DNA of 64,000 nt from Eurosta solidaginis (taxonomy: Eukaryota > Arthropoda > Insecta > Diptera > Tephritidae), in contig NC_090319.1 in NCBI RefSeq assembly GCF_040869045.1, positions 394,335,601 through 394,399,600 on the forward strand, read 5' to 3'. A program made the position numbers and the translations under genes. Of this stretch, positions 54,902-64,000 are shown one piece after another (position 1 is the first letter of the stretch; the number at the start of each line of letters is the position of its first letter). The notes beneath the pieces were generated by a model. The model did no database searches. It worked only from the letters and a program-made list of their open reading frames with translations, and was not told where the DNA came from.

Positions 54902-55257
54902 ATAATTAGTTTGTAATATTTTTTTATGTATATACACATATGCAATCATTTAAAGTAATTCCATGCGCTAGTCAAAGAAATGTGCCTGATATGTTTTGAA
55001 ACAGGAAGTTATGCTTAAGTTATGTTTATAAGTTTTTATATAAAAAAAATTTAATGAATTAACCAACAAATTTCTGGCCTTTTTTAGCTTCTTTTTTTCT
55101 AAATTTAGCCTTTTCTAACCTTTTTTTTGCCAATCTAGCTTCTTTTTTTTGCATCACCTGACAACACTGGTCATAAGGGTGATTGGTCCTCATGATATTG
55201 CCATCAGAAAAAAACATTAGATATTAAAGCAAATATTCACACTCAGGTTCTTCTAAC

Positions 55258-55450
55258 CATGACGGAACGATACAAGGTGGAAGCATGGGACAGCTGATTA
55301 TAAACTTTTTTTATTTGATTTGATACATCAACTTCCGGCGCGTACGATTTTGACATTTGTCCATCGCATTTACAAAAACAAAGTACATGGAATTTTTATT
55401 TATGTTTGTAGGTATGTCACCATGCTGCCACCTTGTATCGTTCTGCCATG
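55258..55450. mobile_element. hAT-type MITE, copy B (193 bp, uninterrupted)
   Basis: The left end CATGACGGAACGATACAAGG and the inverted right end CATGGCAGAACGATACAAGG. CTTCTAAC lies on both sides (55250-55257 and 55451-55458). It has the ATTTGATTTGATACATCAAC core that shows the empty BEL target of copy A. Confidence 0.92.
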
Positions 55451-55458
55451 CTTCTAAC

Positions 55459-56043
55459 AAACAAAGTCCCAATAGAGGAGAGAATGTGCGTATTTTACTA
55501 CTCTCTGCTCTGCCGTTCGCTCCATTGCACAGTGGGCTTTTGCCCCGCTTGCGTCGACAAATTAATACCTCTACCAAGTAAATTAGATATCTCCAATAGT
55601 ATTTTTTCAGAAAGTCGGAAAAAAATCAGGAATGCACTCGTTAAAAATGAAAAATAATCTGTTTTTTTTTTTTTGTTTTCTGGCAAGCTATATTTTTTTT
55701 ACAAACTAAAATTCAATAAACACAATAAAAGTCCATATGAATAAAACTAGTAAGCGCTGTTTTCAAAAGAATCACTTGAAATTTCAATATTATAATATTA
55801 TAACTACTTTTATGTGCATATGGCCCATTAGTGATCAGAGCTATCAATGTGTAAGAACTAAAAATTCGATATCTTCATTTGGGTTTTACGATATAAGAAA
55901 AGAAAAACGAATTAATCTTTGCAATGGACACAAATTTTTGTTTAACACCGAAATCAAATTACTGCGGGAAAATGTCTTACAACCAGACCTTTAAATTTCC
56001 ACTAGTATTTAAATATTTTAATTTTAATAATTAATTAATTTTT
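55459..56043. other. No gene recognised
   Basis: An 85-codon frame at 55737-55994 has no family motif I recognise and no repeat partner in the window. It is recorded as unknown. Confidence 0.4.
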
Positions 56044-58061
56044 ATACTCAGTTGAGCAGAGTTCACAGAGTATATTAACTTTGATTGGATAACGGTTGGT
56101 TGTACAGGTATAAAGTAATCGAGATAGATATAGACATCCATATATCAAAATCATCAGTATCGAAAAAAAATTCGATTGAGCAATGTCCGTCCGTCCGTCC
56201 GTTAACACGATAACTTGAGTAAATTTTGAGGTATCTTGATGAAATTTGGTATGTAGGTTCCTGGGCACTCATCTCAGATCGCTACTTAAAATGAACGATA
56301 TCGGACTATAACCACGCCCACTTTTTCGATTTCGAAAAATCGAAAAAATGCGATAATTCATTACCAAATACGGATAAAGCGATGAAGATTGGTAGGTGAG
56401 TTGAATTTATGACGCAGAATAGAAAACTAGTAAAATTTTTTAATTTAGAAGTTTGCAAGCTGTAATTTGGCATTCGTTGAAGATATCATGATGCAATTTG
56501 GCAGGAGCGTTACTCTTATTACTATATATATGCTTAATAAAAATTAGCAAAATCGGAGAACGACCACGCCCACTTAAAAAAAAAATGTTTTAAAGTCAAA
56601 TTTTAAAAGAAAAGTTAATATCTTTACAGTATATAAGTAAATTATGTCAACATTCAACTTCAGTAATGATATGGTGCAACAAAATACAAAAATAAAAGAA
56701 ATTTTCAAAATGGGCGTGGCTCCGCCCTTTTTCATTTAATTTGTCTAGGATACTTTTAATGCCATATGTCGAAACATATGTCAAAACATTACCAATCCTT
56801 GTGAAATTTGGTAGAGGCTTAGATTCCAGAACGATAACTATTTTCTGTGAAAAAGGGCGAAATCGGTTGAAGCCACGACCAGTTTTTATACATAGTCGAC
56901 CGTCTGTCCTTCCGCTCGGCCGTTAACACGATAACTTGAGCAAAAAATCGATATATCTTTACTAAACTCAGTTCACGTACTTATCTGAACTCACTTTATA
57001 TTGGTGTAAAAAATGGCCGAAATCCGACTATGACCAAGCCCACTTCTTCGATATCGAAAGTTACTAATAATGAAAAAAATGCCATAATAATATACCAAAT
57101 ACGAAAAAAGGGATGAAACATGGTAATTGGATTGGTCTATTGACGCAAAATATAACTTTAGAAAGAAACTTTGTAAAATGGGTGTGACGCCTACCATATT
57201 AAGTAAAAGAAAATGAAAAAGTTTTGCAGGGCGAAATCAAAAGCCCTTGGAATCTTGGAATGATAACTGTTGGTGGTATTACATATATAAATAAATTAGC
57301 GGTACCCGACAGATGATGTTCTGGGTCACCCTGGTCCACATTTTGGTCGATATCTCGAAAACGCCTTCACATATTCAACTACCACGACTCCCTTTTAAAA
57401 CCCTCATTAATTCCTTTAGTGTGATACCCATATCGTACAAACACATTATACAGTCACCTCTGGTCCACCTTTATGGCGATATCTCGAAAAGGCGTTCACC
57501 TATAGAACTAAGGCCCACGCCCTTTTAAAATACTCATTAACACCTTTCATTTGATACCCATATTGCACAGACGCATTCTAGAGTCACCCCTGGTCCACGT
57601 TTATGGCGATATCCCGAAAAAGCGTCCACCCATAGAACTAAGCCCATTCCCTTTTAAAATACTTCTTAACATCTTTCGTTTGATACCCATATTGTACAAA
57701 AGCATTCTAGATTCAACCCTAATCCACCTTTATGGCGATATCTCGAAAAGGCGTGCACTGATAGACTTAAGGCCCACTCCCTCTTAAAATGCTCAGTAAC
57801 ACCTTTCATTTGATACCCATATCGTACAAACAAATTCTAGAGTCAGCCCTGGTCCACCGTTATGGCGATATCCCTAAATGGCCCACTCCCTCTTAAAATA
57901 CTCTTTAATACCTTCCATTTGATACACATGTCATACAAACACATTCCAGCGTTACCCGAGGTTCATTTTGCTAAATGGTGATTTTCCCTTATTTTTCTCC
58001 AAAGCTCTCAACTGAGTATGTAATGTTCGGTTACACCCGAACTTAGCCTTCCTTACTTGTT
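56044..58061 (-). repeat. 120-bp-array family, second copy, inverted
   Basis: In minus sense it starts AACAAGTAAGGAAGGCTAA with the same hairpin (58025-58042). About six core units follow (57310-57990), then the non-repetitive part with the CGGCCGAGCGGAAGGACAG block (56905-56925), and it ends at ACTCTGCTCAACTGAGTATA. The ends share ATACTCAGTTGAG in inverse orientation. The long frames within it are not protein-like. GTCCGTCCGTCCGTCCG lies at 56184-56200. Confidence 0.85.
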
Positions 58062-59516
58062 TTAAAATAATCTATACGTCTGCTGTTGTTATTTTTTAAT
58101 TATTTTAAATTAGTTAAATAATTTGAATTAGTAAATTATGTGTTTAATTTTCATCCGGTTGAAGAGTAGTAAGAGTGGAAATGGTGAAAATGAATAAAAA
58201 ATAAGAATAAGTTATATTAATTGTGTTATTAAAAATTATCAAAAGTGCTTAAAGCAAATAGCTTTATTAATCTAATAAATATAGTAAAAAATTAAGCATA
58301 TATATATATATAGAAATATATATAATTATTATTCCTGGAATTAAAAACAATAAATAAATAATTATTAATAATTAAAATGGTACACCCGCTGGCAATAACA
58401 CGGGTGAAAATTTGAGACTAAACAAAATTTTAAACTTTTTTGCACTGATAAACCGATTTTTAATAACTCTCAGTTTAAAAAAAAAAACTAAACACACATT
58501 AATAGGCTTGCATAAAACAAACAAGCTGATTATAAGCTACTTAGACGAAGTATCTGTAAACGAAAGTAAATAAAAAATTCCTGCTTTATAAATCATAAAT
58601 AAATTTAATCGACCACTGTAAATTCCGCTCTCCAAATGCTCTACTATCTTAGCTTGCTCTTGATCAACCCCATAAACATACCTACATACATACAATAATT
58701 TATCTAATATTTTGCTTTTATGTTTGTACTCTATTACTATGTAGGTTTGTATATTTGTTGGTTGGTGCGGAAGACATCGGTGAGTGAAAATGTGATGTTT
58801 GGAATATATGAGTCAGTGGAGCCGGTCTCCTACAGTCAGTCATTGGTAGAAGTTCAATCTGTTAAAACCATTCATTCGTGACTGAACCGCGCTTGTATAG
58901 GTTCAAACGTCTAACGGTTATCAATTATTTTTTGCTCATATAGTGCAACTCATAAAAACATTATTTTAGTAAGAATTTTCAAATTTCTTAATTGATCACT
59001 CCATCCGCAACTCTAATTGGTGCGTTTATAAAGGTGACACAAATTGGAAAATGTTCAGAAATAATTTAAAACGTTTTTTTCATTTATTGTATAAAATGTT
59101 CAATTTGTAGTATTCGTGTTGCAAACGCTACATATTTTTTTTTAACTGATTAATGCAAAAACAAAAAAAATGTGCACATGCGAATGGCAGAAAATCTGTG
59201 TTTATGGAGCCAATCAGCCAGACGTTTTTATTCAAAAAATTCTGATTTTCCCAACATACATACATACAATACATTTGCTCTACATGGATGTGTGAATGTG
59301 TGTGGTGTTTCAATTTATATAAAGAATAAGGTTTGATTCTCACTTTTTTAATATGCATGGATACGTACAGACTTACACACTAATTTGGGTAAATTAGATA
59401 CCTATACATACATACATAGAACTGACTAAGAGTGGGAAGTGAAGCGAAAATAAGGAATATAGTAAAGAACAATGATCTGTAACTCAAACTAGTTTCGGAT
59501 CTCATCTAAGCGGCCG
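58062..59516. other. No gene recognised
   Basis: Very AT-rich, with ATATATATAT at 58300-58325 and ACATACATAC-type microsatellites at 58680 and 59265. No coding signal. Confidence 0.5.
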
Positions 59517-59665
59517 CTATGGTGTGGTGGTAGCGTGATTCGCCTACCACGTAGTCGGCCAATTTGTAGGAAAAATTAAAAGGAACACGACGAAAATTGG
59601 AGCAGAAGCTCGGCCTAAAATCTCTTCGGAGGTTGTCGCGCCGGCATTTTTTATTTACTTACCTA
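59517..59665 (+). mobile_element. tRNA-derived SINE, copy 2
   Basis: The tRNA-like head reads GCTATGGTGTGGTGGTAGCG, then the shared body CGGCCAATTTGTAGGAAAAAT through TCTCTTCGGAGG. It lacks the 140-bp middle of copy 1 at 6013. Confidence 0.7.
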
Positions 59666-60034
59666 TTTTTTCCCCTCACTAGGGTAGGCACCTTGTCGTT
59701 GGTGTGAGGGCTTAAGCGAACTCCATAGCTCCCGACTATGAGGCGGAGCTGTTTAGGACTGACATCTACGCCGTTTCGCCTCATAGGAGGGCAGCGGGAT
59801 GTCGGTGACCAAGAACTGCCAACCCCCTTATCCAGGGTGTTATGCGGACCGTGCCTATTGGACGATTTGCAGCCAGGGGATAAATTCGGCTATATTCGAA
59901 AGGAGCCTTCCCGATACCGGGCCACCTCGGGAAGTATTTAAGTAAGGGGCGCTGCTGCGGCGTACGGTTCTTTCCCCGTATATAATACTGGATCGCTGAG
60001 CCCGCCTTGTCGGGCAGGTGGTCGTACGACCAAG

Positions 60035-60510
60035 ATGAACGACTCATTACCTGATTGTAATAAGGACGATGTAATGAGGAGGACTGAGTCGCAATCCAAG
60101 GACGACAAATACGAATTAAGCGATGCGTCGAACTCGGGGAGCGAGAGTAGTGCTGATTCAATGAAATCCGTGTTGGAGAAGCACACAAATGAAAATGGAG
60201 TAGAAGAGTGGAGAGGGGACGGAGCAGAGAAAGTAAAAGAGCTCTCTCGCAGTACCGTGCAGCACTAAGAATTGTACAACGCTTTGGAGCAGTGGTCGAT
60301 CCAACAGAAGCGGAGATCGAGCGCTTGGAATGGGCCCATGAGGCGGTAGAAGCAGGCCGAAGGCAGTTCAAAAGGTTTGCTGCAACAAAACCCTCGGTTC
60401 TGCAACCGGTACGAGGAGGAAGAAGCACCGAATGGCAGAATGAAGAGGCAACGTTAGGCGGAAGCCGACAAGCCTACTTTCAAGAGGCAAATAGGACCCA
60501 GTCCTAGAGC
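60035..60510 (+). pseudogene. LINE ORF1, N-terminal part
   Basis: From an ATG at 60035 it encodes a charged leader (MNDSLPDCNKDDVMRRTESQ, ELSDASNSGSESSADSM). After a frameshift around 60210-60260 it encodes QYRAALRIVQRFGAVVDPTE, then LEWAHEAVEAGRRQFKRF. The second motif is found before the nucleic-acid-binding part in ORF1 of related fly LINEs, as I recall. Confidence 0.65.
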
Positions 60511-60689
60511 CACGAGGCAGGGCAGTCGCATAGACAAGACAAGTAGGCCCAAAGCTGTAAGACAGATGGGCCCCAATAGCGAGGTAGCAAGTATGTAGCT
60601 CGAAAGTTGCGAGTCAGAGGGAAGTTCCAACTACGGAAGTAGGAGATAAGTTAAAGGGAGATAACGCTAAGACTCCGGCTTTCTCGGAG

Positions 60690-61616
60690 ATGCTACAGGG
60701 AGTTAACGCTAGGACTCCGTCTTTCTCGGAGGTGCCAAAGGGAGATAACACTAAGACTCCGGCTTTTCCCGAGAAGATGAGTGATGTGGCAAAGCAGTCA
60801 CTGACTGTGGTGCTGGTTGATCGTAGCAGTCCTTTCGGACAAATCACTACTGAAAGGTGGAGATCTGTGGAAAGGGAGCTTGTTAGCTTAATGCTTAAGG
60901 TGTTGCGGGAACAACCAAGTAAGCCCCTTCCAACCTTTGATTCGGGGGGATGGTATAATGGTGTGAAGATGATAGCGTACGACAACATCGCGAGCTTGCG
61001 GTGGCTGGAGTAAGTGCTTCCAAACCTCCAAAGGCAAGGCACGAACGCGCGGATTTAGGTGGTGGATAAAGCGCAAATCCCCACGGTACCAAAAGTTAAG
61101 GTATGGATAATATGCGTGATGAAGTCGGAGGATACACTGCGATTTCTGCAGAATCAGAATCCGAATATACCGACACAGGATTGGAAGGTACTTACTGTAT
61201 CTCGGCCTACCGAGGATGGTCAGTTCTACATCTTCCAAATAAACAAGCGGGCGGAGGATATTTTGTACACGCAGCTTGGCAAAATGTCCTTTGGCACTGG
61301 CAAAATTTACATGCGACTCAGGAAAAGAAGTCCCGAGGATAAAAACCCTAACACGCTAGAGGTGGGCGAAGTCGAAAAGGACCTCAAAAGCCTAAGGGAA
61401 AAAAGACAGGTGGAGGTCCCCAACGTCACCACGAACGTACTAGAAGAGGACCAACCGCTAAATGGTGTTGTGACTCGCACAGAGGAACACCCGGCACAAA
61501 AGTCACGAGAGGCTGAAGGGGGCCTCGAATACTCTAAACCAAAAGGGCAAGGGGAGGACGACGAAGGTGCTGGAGGGGGACAAACAGCCCAATGGTGCTG
61601 CGAGTCCTATAGATAA
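60690..61616 (+). pseudogene. LINE ORF1, DUF4780-like domain
   Basis: Two frames separated by a break at 61011-61060 encode LTVVLVDRSSPFGQI, WYNGVKMIAYDNIASLRWLE and, after the break, FLQNQNPNIPTQDWKVLTVS, FQINKRAEDIL and GTGKIYMRL. The order and motifs agree with a DUF4780 domain of insect retroelement ORF1 proteins, to my recollection. Before it, a TPSFSEVPKGD/TPAFPE tandem repeat of about 14 residues is encoded (60655-60780). A lysine- and glutamate-rich tail follows. The tail overlaps the ORF2 start. Confidence 0.7.
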
Positions 61617-61665
61617 ACCTCCAACACAGTAAAGTGGCGTCGAGCGAACTCCTCCTAACCCTTAT
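61592..61665 (+). pseudogene. LINE ORF2, first codons
   Basis: An ATG overlapping the ORF1 end encodes MVLRVL, a TAG, then INLQHSKVASSELLLTL. VLRVLQINLQxSKxASxxLL is the usual beginning of the endonuclease of this LINE group. Homology ends abruptly at about 61665. Confidence 0.7.
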
Positions 61666-62479
61666 TTCACACATAAAATGGGGATTTATGTTAGATATAT
61701 TTCAAACAAAGCAGAAGAAATTTCATGTATAACGAATTTACAAATATTTAATAGGTAAATTGAAGAAAATGCAATACAACATGAATAAACTTACGTACAT
61801 ATATTATACAATCTATTATATAAATAAATACAAAATTCTTTGCTGTCGTTTATCAATAATATAAATACAATCGTAGCGATTTTAAACATAACCACGAAAC
61901 TAATTACAGCCATTTGAAAATGACGTAATTTGTGGTGCTGAGCCAATTTGAGTACAATTCTGGACAGACAAAAGTTGCCACATTAAGAACATATAAAAGT
62001 TCCAAAATTTTAAGAAAAATCACATTGAAAAAAAAAAAAGTAGGGTTAAGCAATCGCGCCCATTTTTTGTGAGGGGTATTTTTTTATCAATACTAACTTT
62101 TAAGGGATAAGACCCAGAAAAAAAAGAAATATTTTTTTTGCATCACCCTCATCTACATACATATATACATACATACATAAATAAATAGCTTGAAATGTTG
62201 GAGTACTACCCAGTAGAAAAGGGGATCATACTACGAGCGATTATGGATTGCTAAATAGGGAGCGTGGGAGTGCTCCCGCACTGTCCAAGACGTCAAACAA
62301 AACATGCTCCCTTTTAACATTGCATGTCCTAGGAGGGCGAGCGCTCTGTAAACGGTTGAAAAACGTGGAACTAGTAATTATAATTACAAAGTGAAATATT
62401 GAAGGCTATGGATTTCAAATAAGTTAGCTTATCTAAATTCAAGCGATTTTTAACAACTTTCTTAAATTTCTTGGCACGC
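61666..62479. other. No gene recognised
   Basis: AT-rich, with a TACATA-type microsatellite at 62155-62185. Confidence 0.5.
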
Positions 62480-63792
62480 TTCACATTTTTTTAATTTTTT
62501 CGTATCCCTGAACCTGATTTGATCTTTTCTATATCTGTTTTAACTTCAATCATTTCTTTTCGTAAGCGTGTTATCATTTCATACACACCACATTTTTTTT
62601 TTTTCCTGTAATTACTTTAAGCCTACGGCGCCAGGCCTCGATAGAGTTTTGAGTGCGTGGAAAATTTTCTCTAAATGTGTCTGAAACACACCAAAAATTA
62701 GGGTCATATTTCGGGACACCCGACCTTGTACTTGAACTAATATAATTTTTTTTAAACCAAATACATATTTTCTTAAAATCTTTATCAGTCGAGCTGTCAG
62801 TTGAATCAGTATAATACTCCGAAACACTTTCTGGAGGAACAAATGATAGAATTTTCAGCATACGGACAGATATGCACAAAACTTCATTATTTCCGTATTT
62901 TTGGGTAAACCTTTCTTTTGGGACTCGTCTCCAAATAATTTGACCGAAGTGAAATAAACATCCCTTATACTCGGCATCACGAAAATATTCTTTCGCCGCA
63001 GACGAGATGGTTTTTTCAAAATCCGAAATAATTCTTTTTGGATTCAAATTTATATTTTGTGCTGAAGCCAAATGAAGCAATTGATGAAAAAATTCAGTAT
63101 ATATGTACCTGCTTTGATTTTTTATTCATAAGGCAGAAAACGAGAGGCACAAATTGGCCATCAATTTACTCCCTAGATGGTGAAAAGCTGGCGAAAAACT
63201 GTCGGTACAACGAAAAACGTTCCATCCATCACCCAGCATTCCGATCTTCCTAATTCTTTTAAAGAATCCGACGTGCCTATAGTTATGTTTTTTGGCCGTC
63301 GAAATCCCAGTCGCTCAAAACGAAAAGTTCACCATCTAAGAAGTGTTCTGGAATATCGATTTGTTGTAAACTACTCGGCTCTCTGGCTGTATTTGTTGTT
63401 TTTCGAGTACGCGAAATTTTCATTTTTATGCTCGTTTTGATGGCAGGTACACTCGACACTCTGGTTGACAGTCAACAATTGCTTCCCTTATAATTTGGGA
63501 AGGTTCTAGAGAAGAGATGATGTACTCAGCTGTTTCACTTTATTGTTAGCATCACATATGGACCCAAGGTGGGCCTTTGGGTCGTGATTATGAGGGGTAG
63601 GATCCCGTTTTACTTCATGTGTGTCACTGGTTTCTTTAGTAATAATAACACTTTTACACAGCAGTGCCTTCCTTTGTGCACAAGACCATCGGCATTCTTC
63701 TTTTTTCTATTTTGCGAATGAAAATAGTATTCAAATTCATCAACAAATAGTTTTTGACCACCTTTATTAGATTTAGTTACTTTAACTTCCAT
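62480..63792 (-). pseudogene. FLYWCH-MULE transposase remnant
   Basis: Reading minus from the ATG at 63792: a FLYWCH-type zinc finger (SNKGGQKLFVDEFEYYFHSQ, then KGRHCCVKV and the HNHDP end near 63560), a linker with PSQIIREAIVDC (shifted frame), and IPEHFLDGELFVLSD. Next are LKELGRSECWVMDGTFFVVP, where DGTF carries the first catalytic Asp of MULE transposases, FVPLVF, and then the open piece 63080-62574. That piece reads PKRIISDFEKTISSAAKEYF and GCLFHFGQIIWRRV, where SDFE carries the second Asp. A coiled end (MITRLRKEMIEVKTDIEKIK) runs to about 62480. At least four frame breaks show it is dead. Confidence 0.88.
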
Positions 63793-64000
63793 TTTTGATT
63801 CAAATAAATAAATTACACTTCTTTCACTTCATGCACGCACTGAGGTTAAGAAATTAATGTAAGTTAAAAATTAGTAAATTCATTGCTGATAACTTAACGG
63901 TACAAGTTTTTTTTTTGCAATTTACATATAACCATATTGTTTTCCTAAATAGATGTTATGTTATCTTATCATCAGCAACGCAGCTGAAATCAATAATTTC
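63793..64000. other. No gene recognised
   Basis: AT-rich sequence upstream of the MULE remnant. No terminal inverted repeat is visible within the window. Confidence 0.5.

Larger units (their letters stand above)
46208..55169 (+). mobile_element. hAT transposon split by nested insertions (outermost layer)
   Basis: The left end CAGTGTTGCCAGGTTAGCC and the inverted right end CAGTGTTGTCAGGTGATGC are hAT-type termini. GTCATAAG lies on both sides (46200-46207 and 55170-55177), the 8-bp duplication of hAT. Its own sequence is 46208-46786 and 54772-55169, about 1 kb, with a transposase C-terminus. Everything between was inserted later. Confidence 0.92.
59678..61665 (+). mobile_element. LOA/R1-like non-LTR retrotransposon, 5' half
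   Basis: It has a GC-richer 5' untranslated region with strong dyads (CCCTCACTAGGGTAGGCACC; AGGCGGAGC/GCCTCATAGG), then ORF1 and the first codons of ORF2. It is 3'-truncated or rearranged near 61665, before any endonuclease. Presence of the 5' end but not the 3' end is unusual for LINEs, which normally lose the 5' end. Confidence 0.75.

Noticed and set aside
56184..56200. GTCCGTCCGTCCGTCCG microsatellite as a functional site
   Set aside because: This short repeat is a standard part of many dipteran dispersed repeats, including this family.
60614..61238. Minus-strand frames opposite the LINE ORF1
   Set aside because: They are shadows; the plus strand has the conserved ORF1 domain and the ORF2 start.

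Overview
This is a gene-poor stretch of insect nuclear DNA, almost certainly from a higher dipteran. The evidence is the AT-rich background, fly-style LTR, LINE and hAT families, a tRNA-derived SINE and a roughly 60-bp intron. The style of the dispersed repeats reminds me most of tephritid fruit flies, but that is recognition, not proof. I see no convincing single-copy host gene. Nearly every long reading frame belongs to a mobile element.

Layout. 1-1.6 kb: a decayed Ty3/gypsy copy cut by the window edge. 3.1-5.6 kb: four short DNA transposons, three of them with readable target-site duplications (TSDs). 6.0-6.3 kb: a SINE. 6.7-9.65 kb: a 5'-truncated LINE on the minus strand. 10.3-10.7 kb: a BEL-like LTR piece followed by a primer-binding-site-like sequence. 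13.9-24.2 kb: a dispersed repeat with a core of about 120-bp tandem units, split by an intact-looking gypsy element (15184-21622; 671-bp LTRs differing at about two sites; TSD ATAT). 24.8-29.7 kb: a decayed BEL element with part of its gag inverted. 31.1-37.8 kb: a deleted autonomous Helitron, split by a second Helitron of 5375 bp (31865-37239) that carries about 4.4 kb of 89/100-bp tandem repeats. 38.6-43.8 kb: a second young gypsy element (191-bp LTRs, TSD CTTG) disabled by one stop codon, with an altered reverse transcriptase motif. 44.4-45.5 kb: a hAT remnant.

46.2-55.2 kb is a fully readable nest. A hAT transposon (TSD GTCATAAG) holds a TA-duplicating element. That element holds a PIF/Harbinger element (TSD TTA) and a hAT-type MITE (TSD ATTGTCTG). 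The MITE holds a BEL retrotransposon with identical 380-bp LTRs (TSD TTGAT). A second copy of the MITE lies at 55258-55450 (TSD CTTCTAAC) and confirms the empty-site sequence. 56.0-58.1 kb is a second, inverted copy of the 120-bp-array family. 59.5-61.7 kb holds a SINE and the 5' half of an LOA/R1-like LINE (ORF1 and the first codons of ORF2). 62.5-63.8 kb is a broken FLYWCH-MULE transposase.

The elements most likely to be recently active are the gypsy element at 15184-21622 and the BEL element at 47907-54494. In the first, gag and pol overlap at a GTTAAAC heptamer that ends right at the gag stop, predicting -1 ribosomal frameshifting. In the second, gag-protease and RT-integrase are separated only by a one-base shift at an A9 run.
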